The notes under the pieces are model-generated. The model was not told the origin of the DNA and ran no database searches. It was given only the letters and a program-made list of their open reading frames with translations. A program made the position numbers and the translations under genes. DNA of 6,129 nucleotides from an uncultured Thermomicrobiales bacterium (lineage in GTDB: Bacteria > Chloroflexota > Chloroflexia > Thermomicrobiales > UBA6265), in contig CADCWJ010000186.1 in the NCBI GenBank assembly GCA_902806365.1, positions 1 through 6,129 on the forward strand, given 5' to 3'. This document shows, piece by piece, positions 1 to 5,788 of this stretch; the first letter of the stretch is position 1, and each line of letters begins with the position of its first letter.

Positions 1-618
1 GCCGGTCCCGTTCCATTGAAGACGATGCACGGGAAGCGCGTCGGCGACCTCGTTGGCGATCACGACGCCGGTGATCGGCGCGGGCGGCGGGGCGACAACC
101 TGGCCGGGATCGAACAGGCGAACGATGTCGCCGAACCCGACCTCGCGCAGCGCCGCCATCGCCTGCGCGGCGCGGTACGGGTTGACCTCGACCAGCTCGT
201 AGCGCAGGGCGGAGCGGATCTCGGGACGTCGATCGAGCAGCCCGACGATGATGTCGTAGGCCAGGCCACCAATGCCCGCGCCGTGTTCACGCACCACAAG
301 GCGCGAGGGCGTGCCGAGGCGGTCCCAGCACTCGGCGATCTGCCGCGCGATCGAGAGCCCGAAAAAGGGGTGCAGCTCGGGCGCCGTCAGGAAATCGCCC
401 CCCCGCCCCGGTCGCCGGTGGGGTGACTGGTAGTAGCCATGTCCGGGGTCGTAGAGCGCGATCCGCATGAAGTCGGCGAACGTGATCCGCCCTCGGCGCC
501 GGATTTCCTGCCTGATCGTCTCGACGAGTGCCGGGATGCCGGCGTCAGCGGGACCGGTTTCCGGCATTGCGGGATCATGCTCCTCATGGTGATCGCGGTT
601 CCGGGTGGTCGTGCTCAT
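1..618 (-). CDS. MidA-family (COG1565/NDUFAF7-like) SAM-dependent methyltransferase, C-terminus cut by window edge
   Basis: The leftward frame is open from an ATG at 618-616 to base 1, giving 206 visible residues, about half of the roughly 370-400 usual for the family. It reads like the N-terminal half of MidA/NDUFAF7: 'ITFADFMRIALYDPGHGYY' at residues 45-63, 'GGDFLTAPELHPFFG' at 73-87, the SAM-binding loop EHGAGIGG at 111-118, the strand 'YELVEVNP' at 140-147 and 'IANEVADALPVHR' at 187-199, all in family order. The eukaryotic relative NDUFAF7 methylates an arginine of complex I subunit NDUFS2 during assembly; the target of bacterial members is largely unknown. The first ~25 residues (His/Glu-rich) lack family similarity, so a later start such as Met18 is possible; no strong ribosome binding site fixes the choice. 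The gene is divergent from the YtxH pair. Family assignment is firm; substrate is unknown. Confidence 0.9.
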   Translation of the reverse strand, partial: MSTTTRNRDHHEEHDPAMPETGPADAGIPALVETIRQEIRRRGRITFADFMRIALYDPGHGYYQSPHRRPGRGGDFLTAPELHPFFGLSIARQIAECWDRLGTPSRLVVREHGAGIGGLAYDIIVGLLDRRPEIRSALRYELVEVNPYRAAQAMAALREVGFGDIVRLFDPGQVVAPPPAPITGVVIANEVADALPVHRLQWNGTG

Positions 619-658
619 GTTCGTTGTCGCCCATGGCCCTTCGGTCGCTCGTCGAACC

Positions 659-672
659 CTGATATCAGTGTA
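659..672 (-). promoter_or_regulatory. Candidate -10 element with overlapping palindrome upstream of the methyltransferase gene
   Basis: On the minus strand TACACT (672-667) matches four of six positions of the sigma-70 -10 consensus and lies about 50 bases before the ATG at 618. The perfect 10-bp palindrome CTGATATCAG (659-668) overlaps its downstream end and would lie between the -10 and the transcription start, a usual place for an operator. No good -35 hexamer is visible at 16-18 bases upstream, so this is a weak promoter call. Confidence 0.25.
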
Positions 673-749
673 GCCGCGGGCCAGCGGCGCGAAGTGGCCG
701 GAATCGTGCAACGACGCCTTTGCCGGCAGCCGGTCGCGAAAACCGGTTG

Positions 750-779
750 TTGACGCGCCGGAGAGTGTGTGAGTATTCA
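750..779 (+). promoter_or_regulatory. Candidate sigma-70-type promoter for the YtxH gene pair
   Basis: TTGACG (750-755, five of six -35 positions) and TATTCA (774-779, three of six -10 positions) are separated by 18 bases. This gives a predicted 5' leader of about 30 bases before the GTG at 816. The surroundings are unusually AT-rich for this window ('GAGTATTCATTTAACATG'). A short inverted repeat CCGGT/ACCGG (730-734/742-746) lies just upstream of the -35. Inferred from position and consensus only. Confidence 0.4.
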
Positions 780-815
780 TTTAACATGCGGTGTCGATCG
801 ACAAGGAGTTGGACC

Positions 816-1712
816 GTGGCACGTCAACGGCACAATGCCGCATTCATTACAGGATCGATCCTCGGCGGAGTCGGCGGCGCGGCGGTCGCCTTGTGGACGG
901 CTCCGCGCTCGGGCCCGGAGCTGCGGGCACTCTTGGCAAAGCGCCTCGGCGGCAGCTCCGCCGCTCCGGCGAGCGCCACCTCGGGAACGCGGACCGGGAT
1001 GACTGCAAGCGACGCGGAGACTGGAGCGCACGCGAGCGCAGCCCCGTCGAGTGTCTCACGGGCGTGGAACGCCACCACAACATCCGGGGCGTCGGTGGTC
1101 AAGGCGTCGCAGGCCTCGCTCGCCCAGGTTTCCAGGGTGACGAAGTCATCGCTGGACTCGCTCGCCTCCACCGCGTTGAAGGGGCGGGACAGCGGAAACG
1201 AGACCTCCTCCGGGGAGACCCGCTCGTTCGGAGGGCGGGCCCTCTCCTTCGTCGAGAACGCGACTGCCCCGATCGTCGGCGTCAAGCTCGGTCAGTCGGC
1301 GCGGAATGCGGACGCGCGAGCGACGGATACGGGCTCTTCCGGGAGCGGTACCCCCGCCACGGCGGCAAGCCCCGCTCCGGTCGCACCAGGAGCGCCGGTC
1401 GCGCCAGCGGCTTCCGGGCGCGTCGTGGAACGCGCCGCGCCGGCCGAGCCAGCCGAAGCACCGGTGGTGTCGGCCACGCCGGTAACGCGACAGGGTGTCG
1501 TGTCATCCAGCGCGGCGCCGGCCGCCCCGGTCGACAGCGCCGCGCCGCAGTCGACCGGCGACCTGGACGATTCGGGAATCGGGCACGCGGCATCGACCGA
1601 AGAGCTGGTCACGCCGGTGATTCCCGACGAGTCGAGGGGCATAACGCAGGAGACCGGGTCCAGTTCGTTCACGGATTTTCCGGAGTTCGAAGCCGACAAG
1701 CGCCCCACATAG
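816..1712 (+). CDS. YtxH-domain protein with long Ala/Pro/Ser-rich low-complexity tail
   Basis: The GTG at 816 was chosen because a perfect AAGGAG (803-808) lies 7 bases upstream and because the protein then begins directly with the YtxH-like module; a longer in-frame version would start before this site without support. The product is 298 residues. Residues 10-30 (F-I-T-G-S-I-L-G-G-V-G-G-A-A-V-A-L-W-T-A-P) form one glycine-rich membrane segment, followed by the typical 'APRSGPELR' motif at 29-37. The remaining ~260 residues are low-complexity: Ser/Thr/Ala-rich with a few helical-looking stretches (about 90-125), then an Ala/Pro/Val-rich section (about 185-260) and an acidic end (SFTDFPEFEADKRPT). 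YtxH proteins are small, single-anchor, often stress-related proteins of unknown biochemical role, usually near 100-150 residues, so this tail is unusually long. It precedes a second YtxH-like gene by 72 bases, probably in one operon. Overlapping long frames here are composition artefacts. Confidence 0.82.
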   Translation: MARQRHNAAFITGSILGGVGGAAVALWTAPRSGPELRALLAKRLGGSSAAPASATSGTRTGMTASDAETGAHASAAPSSVSRAWNATTTSGASVVKASQASLAQVSRVTKSSLDSLASTALKGRDSGNETSSGETRSFGGRALSFVENATAPIVGVKLGQSARNADARATDTGSSGSGTPATAASPAPVAPGAPVAPAASGRVVERAAPAEPAEAPVVSATPVTRQGVVSSSAAPAAPVDSAAPQSTGDLDDSGIGHAASTEELVTPVIPDESRGITQETGSSSFTDFPEFEADKRPT

Positions 1713-1784
1713 GCGCCGCGGCTTCGCCCAACTATCTCTAACCCGGTGTCAATCGGTCGATCCAGACAGGAAAGGAGCATCTCC

Positions 1785-2048
1785 ATGATCGGTCACGCAC
1801 GTACGGCGGTGAAGTTCTTCGTTTACGGACTCCTGGCGGGGTTGCTGTTCGCTCCAAAGAAGGGCGACGAGACGCGCAAGGACGCGATAGCGTGGATCAC
1901 GAGCACAGTGCAGGAGACGCTCGGCAACGTCACCGGGGCGGTGGAAAGTGTGTCGAGCGCCGCATCGAGCAGCGCATCGAGCGATACGTCCGGCAGTGAC
2001 TCGGGCTCGGGCAGCCAGTCAGGAAGCACGCCGAGCGGGGCCGCCTGA
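1785..2048 (+). CDS. Small YtxH-like single-anchor membrane protein
   Basis: The start is the ATG at 1785, preceded by AAAGGAG (1771-1777) with 7-base spacing; an in-frame ATG at 1746 lies upstream of this ribosome binding site and is not favoured. The product is 87 residues. Residues 8-23 (A-V-K-F-F-V-Y-G-L-L-A-G-L-L-F-A) are one membrane segment, followed by 'APKKGDETRKD' (23-33), the hallmark of YtxH proteins. Next comes an amphipathic stretch 'WITSTVQETLGNVTGAVESV' (37-56) and a Ser/Gly/Asp tail that is probably disordered. It has the same anchor-motif-tail layout as the gene just upstream, so the pair may be an old duplication with separately grown tails, or two partners at the membrane. 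The function of the family is not established. Confidence 0.85.
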   Translation: MIGHARTAVKFFVYGLLAGLLFAPKKGDETRKDAIAWITSTVQETLGNVTGAVESVSSAASSSASSDTSGSDSGSGSQSGSTPSGAA

Positions 2049-2101
2049 CGCGGCCGGGAACCCCGTTCTCCAGGACCGGGGGACGATCACGATCTGACGC
2101 G

Positions 2102-2140
2102 GACGACCGGCGATGGGCGACAATGCCATCGCCGGTCGTC
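2102..2140 (+). terminator. Perfect 15-bp stem-loop after the YtxH pair, possible terminator without U-tract
   Basis: GACGACCGGCGATGG (2102-2116) pairs without mismatch with CCATCGCCGGTCGTC (2126-2140) across a 9-base loop. A 15-bp perfect inverted repeat at this spacing is very unlikely by chance in a 6-kb window. It lies 53 bases after the stop of the 87-residue gene and is followed on neither strand by a T-run, so it is not a classical intrinsic terminator. Likely roles are a transcript 3'-end stabiliser, a U-tract-less terminator or a protein-binding site. Confidence 0.5.
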
Positions 2141-2271
2141 GCGTTCACCATCCGCAATGCGCGTCTCTGGACCAATCGCCATTTCACTCGTTACGGGCGT
2201 CCTTCGATGGCTTTCTGTCATAGGCAATGCGGCCTTTGGCTGTTACCCAGACGCAGTCTCCCGTGCCGCCT

Positions 2272-2319
2272 GACCCCTGGTGGCACCGGCCCTGCCATGA
2301 ACGTGCTGTACCAGGGGTC
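2272..2319 (+). promoter_or_regulatory. Inverted repeat in the leader of the 83-residue gene
   Basis: GACCCCTGGT (2272-2281) and ACCAGGGGTC (2310-2319) are perfect 10-bp complements with a 28-base interval that itself contains a small GGCA/TGCC hairpin (2282-2285/2293-2296). In RNA this would be a nested stem ending 46 bases before the ATG at 2366. A repeat of this size is only modestly above chance in GC-rich DNA. No known riboswitch family is recognised. Confidence 0.3.
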
Positions 2320-2365
2320 CTCGCTCGATGATCGAACCCGTATCAGCATTTAGGAGACCGCTCGC

Positions 2366-2617
2366 ATGAGCCGCTTTTTCAGACTTCAGGTCGACCTCGA
2401 CGATCTCACCGACGCCATGCATCAGTTCGTGACGGATCCGCAGCCGTCCCGCAACGATCTTCCCGTCGTGCGCGAGCTCAACGACATCAACCATGATCTC
2501 GTCGACGTCCTCGAGTGCATGGTGCTCGATGGCACCGAGGAGCGTCAGGATGTGGCGGATTTCGTGCAGGCCGTGTTCGGTGCCCAGGGCTCCGGCCCGG
2601 TCAAGGCCGAATCCTGA
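2366..2617 (+). CDS. Acidic 83-residue protein of unknown function
   Basis: The start is an ATG with AGGAG (2352-2356) 9 bases upstream. The 83-residue product has about 17 Asp/Glu against 6 Lys/Arg, no signal peptide and no membrane segment, so a small acidic cytoplasmic protein is expected. Hydrophobic-acidic periodicity ('FRLQVDLDDLTDAMHQFV', 'LNDINHDLVDVLECMVLDG', 'EERQDVADFVQAVFG') suggests two or three short amphipathic helices. It has one cysteine (Cys51). The last residues (GSGPVKAES) look disordered. I do not recognise the family. It is preceded by a structured leader and followed 7 bases after its stop by a GC-rich hairpin, so it may be transcribed mainly on its own although it points the same way as the methyltransferase gene 112 bases downstream. 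The good ribosome binding site and non-random, protein-like composition support a real gene. Confidence 0.75.
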   Translation: MSRFFRLQVDLDDLTDAMHQFVTDPQPSRNDLPVVRELNDINHDLVDVLECMVLDGTEERQDVADFVQAVFGAQGSGPVKAES

Positions 2618-2624
2618 TCCGTCG

Positions 2625-2643
2625 ACCCCGGAACGACCGGGGT
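2625..2643 (+). terminator. Short GC hairpin just after the acidic-protein gene
   Basis: ACCCCGG (2625-2631) and CCGGGGT (2637-2643) form a 7-bp perfect stem with the 5-base loop AACGA, beginning 7 bases after the TGA at 2615-2617. Position and stem strength suit a terminator or attenuator, but the following bases (GTTGCGG) contain only a poor U-tract, so read-through into the methyltransferase gene is plausible. Confidence 0.4.
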
Positions 2644-2729
2644 GTTGCGGTCCATGTCCGGCGCATCGTCCTCGCCGCGACGCTCTCCCCGCCTCTGCGG
2701 CCCGTCGAGCGACGCCGGAGTTCCTCCCC

Positions 2730-3791
2730 GTGAGCCCTTCCCGTCTTTTCTTCTCCGCCGATGAGGTGTATCTCCATTCCGCGCTCGATGAGCTCCGCGA
2801 GCTCTATCCAGATGCGGAGCTGCGCCCGGTCGGCCCTGACCTTGGCTCGTTCGCAGCCGAGGGGGTTGCGATCGCCGAGCTCGCGACCGCCTGCCGCGAG
2901 CGTCCGGTCGTCTTCGTGCGGCACCTCTTCCGGGAGGTCGGGTCTGCCCCGGCAGCCGCACGAGCAGCCGCACGAGCAGCTGGGCAGGCGACATCGACGA
3001 GCCTGGAGGATGTCGTCGCGATCGCGCTGGGAACCTGGAGCGTGCTTCCCGTGGGGCCGGCCGTGGCGCTGCAGGTCTGGGCCAGCGGGGACGTGGATAC
3101 CCCGTTCCGGACCGACGAGCTGTGGCATGCCCTGGCGGATGCCCTGACGGCGCGCGGCACGGATGTCGCGCGGGGAGGCCGCGAGCAGATCCTGACCGCC
3201 TGCGTGACGACGTCCGGGATCATCTTCGGGCTCAACGGCCTGAGCAGCGCACTGACGGACTGGCCGGGTGGGCGCGTCCGGTTGGCGAAGCCGAAGGGGC
3301 AGATCTCGCGCTCCGAATTCAAGCTGGAAGAGCTGTTCCGGATGGGCGAGCTGGAGCTGCCGGCAGCCGGGATCGCGGTCGATCTCGGGGCGAGCCCGGG
3401 AGGATGGACGCGAATCCTGCGGCAGCGCGGGTTGCGCGTCTGGGCGGTCGACCCAGCGGCGCTGGACCCGAGGATCGCGCGCGATCCGGAGGTCCATCAC
3501 ATCCGGACCACGGCGGGCGACTTCCTGTCGACGACGACGCTGAAGCCGGACCTGATCGTGAACGACATGCGGATGGCGGCGGAACTCTCGGCCTCGGTGA
3601 TGCTGAGCGCATCGCGGGTGCTGAAACCGGGTGGTCTCGGGGTGCAGACGCTGAAGATCGCGCCGAACCGGGCGATGGCGACGGTGCAGACCGCGCTGCG
3701 GATGCTGCGCCAGGAGTACGAGATCGTGTTCGTCCGCCAGCTCCATCACAACCGCAACGAGGTCACCGTCGTCCTCCGCCGTCCCGTGTGA
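2730..3791 (+). CDS. FtsJ/RlmM-like RNA 2'-O-ribose methyltransferase
   Basis: The GTG at 2730 has GGAG (2717-2720) 9 bases upstream; the open frame extends further 5' but that part overlaps the acidic-protein gene and reads as Arg/Pro-rich noise. The product is 353 residues. The C-terminal half is an FtsJ-type Rossmann methyltransferase: 'SRSEFKLEELF' (193-203), SAM loop 'VDLGASPGGWT' (217-227), 'VWAVDPAAL' (237-245), 'DLIVNDMRM' (274-282), 'LKPGGLGVQTLKI' (298-310) and 'RNEVTVVLRRP' (342-352). These supply the complete K-D-K-E catalytic tetrad of RrmJ/FtsJ enzymes as K198, D279, K309 and E344, so it should be active with SAM on a ribose 2'-OH. The N-terminal ~190 residues resemble in size the THUMP-like RNA-binding part of RlmM, which modifies C2498 of 23S rRNA, but the match is not close enough for that name. 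An Ala/Arg-rich insert (75-85) is encoded by a 12-base tandem repeat. The substrate is unproven. Confidence 0.85.
   Translation: MSPSRLFFSADEVYLHSALDELRELYPDAELRPVGPDLGSFAAEGVAIAELATACRERPVVFVRHLFREVGSAPAAARAAARAAGQATSTSLEDVVAIALGTWSVLPVGPAVALQVWASGDVDTPFRTDELWHALADALTARGTDVARGGREQILTACVTTSGIIFGLNGLSSALTDWPGGRVRLAKPKGQISRSEFKLEELFRMGELELPAAGIAVDLGASPGGWTRILRQRGLRVWAVDPAALDPRIARDPEVHHIRTTAGDFLSTTTLKPDLIVNDMRMAAELSASVMLSASRVLKPGGLGVQTLKIAPNRAMATVQTALRMLRQEYEIVFVRQLHHNRNEVTVVLRRPV
2952..2980 (+). repeat. 12-base in-frame tandem repeat inside the methyltransferase gene
   Basis: GCAGCCGCACGA occurs twice without mismatch (2952-2963, 2964-2975), followed by a partial third copy GCAGC (2976-2980). 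Because 12 is a multiple of three, gain or loss of a unit would add or remove four residues (Ala/Arg) at about residues 75-85 without breaking the frame. The segment probably forms an exposed linker or helix extension. Confidence 0.7.
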
Positions 3792-3857
3792 GATGCGACG
3801 TTCGGGGCAACCGGACGCTGCCTGCGCCATTGTGCTGACCAACCAGGGCCACCGAGG

Positions 3858-4778
3858 ATGGTGATCGATGCTCCGCGCGATGTTCATCTCGCGATCATCC
3901 GCAAGCGGTTCCCGGGGATCTCCCTGGCAGACATGGTTCTCCATGCCGGCGGGGAGCACTTCGTTTATGTCGTGGAGGGAATGGTCAGCTACCGCTTCCC
4001 GCAGAAACCCCGGCCGATCCCCCTCGTCCGCGCGCACGCGATCGCGTGGCTCGCCGCGACAGGCGCCATCCCCTTCGCCCTCCCAGCCTGCGAGATCGAG
4101 CACGACGACGAGTTCGGCATCTGGTTCGAGCGGGTCCGCTATCTCCCCGGCGTGCCGTTGACGCCGGAGGTCGCGGCGACGTTCGGCCCCGGAGAGATGC
4201 GCACGATCGCCCGCCACATGGGCGCCTTCCTGACCACCCTCCATGCGCTTCCGCTCGAACCCGCCCGCGCGCTCGGGATGGACGAGATGGACCCGACCGA
4301 TTTCTGGGACTACATGGAGAACAACCCGAACGCCTATCCGAGGGTCCGGCAGACCCTGTGGCCCGTGCTCCCCCCGGAGGAGCGGGCTTGGATCGCGCGG
4401 CTGTTCGAGGGGTTCATCGCCAGGGCCAGGCGCACGCCGCTGCCGCTGGCCATCCGTCACAACGACATGCATCCCTACCATATCATCGTAGACCCGGCGT
4501 TTCATGAGCTTGCTGGGGTGATCGATTTCACCTGGCGGATCGCCGACCCGGCCAACGACTTCAAGGCCTTCGACCACTACGGACCGGAGTTCGTGGCGGA
4601 GGTCTACGCCCATTACGGGGGCACGGTCGATGCCGGGTTCGAAGCGCGGCGCCTGTTCTACACCGGCCACGATGTGGTCTTCCGCCTGGTCCGTTCGTAC
4701 GCGGGGGGAGACACGGAGGCGATTGCGGAGCATCACGCCCGGCTCTCGGCCTACATCCGGGCGCACCCGGTGCGGTGA
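3858..4778 (+). CDS. APH-fold phosphotransferase (aminoglycoside/choline kinase-like), substrate unknown
   Basis: The product is 306 residues, normal for the protein-kinase-like APH family. The N-lobe shows 'GGEHFVYVVEGMVSYRFPQ' (31-49), the hinge 'FERVRYLPGVPL' (90-101) and the helix 'RHMGAFLTTLHALPL' (119-133). The catalytic loop 'RHNDMHPYHIIVD' (200-212) gives the Brenner motif with catalytic D203; H208 stands where most family members have the metal-binding Asn. 'GVIDFTWRIADPANDF' (220-235) holds the second metal-binding Asp, D223, with DFT in place of DFG, and the conserved DPxxD. As recalled, APH(2'')-type enzymes also carry His at the first metal position, so the variant need not abolish activity. 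It should transfer phosphate from ATP or GTP to a hydroxyl of a small molecule; an antibiotic is possible but not shown. The ATG at 3858 has AGGG (3845-3848) 9 bases upstream; GTG 3861 is an alternative. It follows the methyltransferase gene by 66 bases and may share its transcript. Confidence 0.85.
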   Translation: MVIDAPRDVHLAIIRKRFPGISLADMVLHAGGEHFVYVVEGMVSYRFPQKPRPIPLVRAHAIAWLAATGAIPFALPACEIEHDDEFGIWFERVRYLPGVPLTPEVAATFGPGEMRTIARHMGAFLTTLHALPLEPARALGMDEMDPTDFWDYMENNPNAYPRVRQTLWPVLPPEERAWIARLFEGFIARARRTPLPLAIRHNDMHPYHIIVDPAFHELAGVIDFTWRIADPANDFKAFDHYGPEFVAEVYAHYGGTVDAGFEARRLFYTGHDVVFRLVRSYAGGDTEAIAEHHARLSAYIRAHPVR

Positions 4779-4871
4779 GAAACCGGTTGGAGTACCTGAC
4801 GTGACACGACGGTCGGCACCAGTATCCGCGGACGGTCAACGGGGAACGGCAAGAGTAAGCGGGGAGCCAAC

Positions 4872-4906
4872 AAAAAGGGGCGGCGTCCATTCTGGAACGC
4901 CGCCCC
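4872..4906 (-). terminator. Rho-independent terminator of the DUF2795 gene
   Basis: Read leftward, GGGGCGGCGT (4906-4897) pairs with ACGCCGCCCC (4886-4877) as a 10-bp GC-rich stem, extendable by two G-C pairs past a one-base bulge to a tight AGAAT loop. It is followed at once by TTTTT (4876-4872). It starts 37 bases after the TAA of the DUF2795 gene. This is the one classical terminator in the window. It also sits in the tail of the converging kinase gene and might stop that transcript weakly, though no T-run follows on the plus strand. Confidence 0.85.
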
Positions 4907-4943
4907 AGGTCCGCTTCACGGGTGATCAGCGTCCGCGACGCGC

Positions 4944-5141
4944 TTAGTCGTTCAGTTCCCCGATCGCCTTGTTGACATCGGCGGGAGTCTCGAACTCGCC
5001 GTCAGACAGGCCCTCGAGCGCGGACACGAGCTCATCGTCGGCGCCGTTTTCCTTTGCCTTGTCGAGAACGTCCTGCCTGCTTGCCGGATAATTCATGCCC
5101 TTCAGATGCTTCTGCAAGTCGATCGGATTGATCTTCGCCAC
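4944..5141 (-). CDS. DUF2795 family protein
   Basis: The start is a GTG (5141-5139) with AAGGGA (5154-5149) 7 bases upstream. The 65-residue product is one DUF2795 domain over almost its full length: 'NPIDLQKHLKGMNYPAS' (5-21), 'DVLDKAKENGADDELVSALE' (24-43), and 'LSDGEFETPADVNKAIGEL' (45-63). The LxGxxYPAS and 'A...NGA' signatures are typical. It is soluble, charged and predicted helical. The domain is common in high-GC bacteria and has no established biochemical role. The gene is 143 bases downstream of the DinB-like gene in the same direction and has its own terminator; whether it has its own promoter is unclear from the sequence. Confidence 0.92.
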   Translation of the reverse strand: MAKINPIDLQKHLKGMNYPASRQDVLDKAKENGADDELVSALEGLSDGEFETPADVNKAIGELND

Positions 5142-5284
5142 TGGATTGTCCCTTCACAGGTACGTCGAGTGATTCGCCTGGCCGAAGACCATCTCCCGGC
5201 CGGACGCCAGACGATGCACGCCGTGTGCCAACCAGCAGCCGCCTCGTTCTCGATGCCGGGAGCCCATGCCTGGGTCGCTCTGGC

Positions 5285-5755
5285 TCAGGCCTTGACGACC
5301 TGGAGGGCCTGCCGGATCTCGCCGAGGTGGTAGGCGGTGTGGGCGACGATCCCGAACGCGCCGCCGATGTAGCGATCATTCCAGCCCTCGAAGGTGTCAA
5401 CGAAGGCGCGAATCTCCCCGTACGACGCCCTGAGGCGATCCTGGAGATTCCGCCATTCCTCCTCCGTCACCTCGCCGACCCGCCAGGAGGACGCCCAATC
5501 GAGCGGCTTGTACTCGCCGGTCCGGTTCGCCTCGATTGCGGCGTCGAGATAGAACCGGGCATGGTTGACCTTGGCCGCGATGTTGCCGCTCCCCGGGCCC
5601 AGCGGCTTCGACGCCTCGGCGGCGGAAATCGTCGCCAGTGTCTCGAACAGCGACTCGCCAGGATCGAGAAACACGCCACCGACCTTCTCGAACGCCTCGT
5701 CGAGCACGAAGCGCAGCCCGGACCGGAAGTCGTCGAGTGCAATCTCCTGAGCCAT
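5285..5755 (-). CDS. DinB-like (DinB/YfiT superfamily) four-helix protein, putative metal-dependent enzyme
   Basis: The ATG at 5755-5753 has GAGGGAG (5770-5764) 8 bases upstream. The product is 156 residues, the normal DinB size. It fits the four-helix up-down bundle: N-terminal helix (8-25), helix with 'NHARFYLDAAI' (64-74), helix 'TEEEWRNLQDRLRASYGEIRAFVDT' (97-121), and the last helix 'GIVAHTAYHLGEIRQALQVV' (135-154). H65, H139 and H143 (HxxxH) match the three metal-binding histidines of the superfamily, which usually hold zinc, nickel or a similar ion. Known relatives include thiol-dependent transferases (bacillithiol or mycothiol S-transferases) and the DNA-damage-induced DinB of Bacillus; this is not DNA polymerase IV. 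The exact reaction cannot be told from sequence. It is divergent from the ABC transporter gene and upstream of the DUF2795 gene. Confidence 0.85.
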   Translation of the reverse strand: MAQEIALDDFRSGLRFVLDEAFEKVGGVFLDPGESLFETLATISAAEASKPLGPGSGNIAAKVNHARFYLDAAIEANRTGEYKPLDWASSWRVGEVTEEEWRNLQDRLRASYGEIRAFVDTFEGWNDRYIGGAFGIVAHTAYHLGEIRQALQVVKA

Positions 5756-5788
5756 CGTGGTGTCTCCCTCATCCCTGCATCAGCGTCG

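Larger units (their letters stand above)
2049..2365. other. 317-base gene-free region with hairpins
   Basis: No convincing coding frame lies here; the one 76-codon rightward frame has no ribosome binding site and no family-like features. The stretch holds a weak CCCCG/CGGGG stem (2061-2065/2077-2081), the perfect 15-bp hairpin at 2102-2140, and the 10-bp inverted repeat at 2272-2319 ahead of the 83-residue gene. I could not find a convincing promoter for the downstream gene, although one is likely between 2141 and 2340. Confidence 0.6.

Noticed and set aside
741..748. AACCGGTT palindrome upstream of the YtxH gene, also present at 4781-4788
   Set aside because: An 8-bp palindrome occurring twice in 6 kb of GC-rich DNA is near chance, and the second copy lies just after a stop codon where an operator is not expected.
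16..753. Two rightward frames (16-426, 439-753) across the left edge
   Set aside because: They are opposite the MidA-type gene, whose motifs are in correct order, and their own translations are Arg/Asp-rich noise.
791..1741. A 316-codon rightward frame overlapping the long YtxH gene
   Set aside because: It is Arg/Gly-rich without domain features. The competing frame has the YtxH anchor and a perfectly placed ribosome binding site.
1292..1786. A 164-codon leftward frame opposite the YtxH tail
   Set aside because: It mirrors the low-complexity Ala/Pro/Ser tail of the sense gene and has no family match, and no independent signal supports it.
2279..2292. T-box-like sequence GGTGGCACCGGCCC in the leader of the acidic-protein gene
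   Set aside because: It resembles the T-box core TGGNACCG. However, I see no stem I with specifier loop, no terminator/antiterminator pair, and the downstream gene is not an aminoacyl-tRNA synthetase or amino-acid gene.
3122..3838. A 238-codon rightward frame inside the methyltransferase gene
   Set aside because: It is out of frame with the K-D-K-E motifs and has a Gly/Arg/Ala/Asp-biased composition without domains.
2601..4766. A 721-codon leftward open frame spanning the methyltransferase and kinase genes
   Set aside because: It is antisense to two genes with clear catalytic motifs. Its translation is Arg/Gly/Pro/His-rich with no recognisable domain, the usual result of GC-rich third positions on the other strand.
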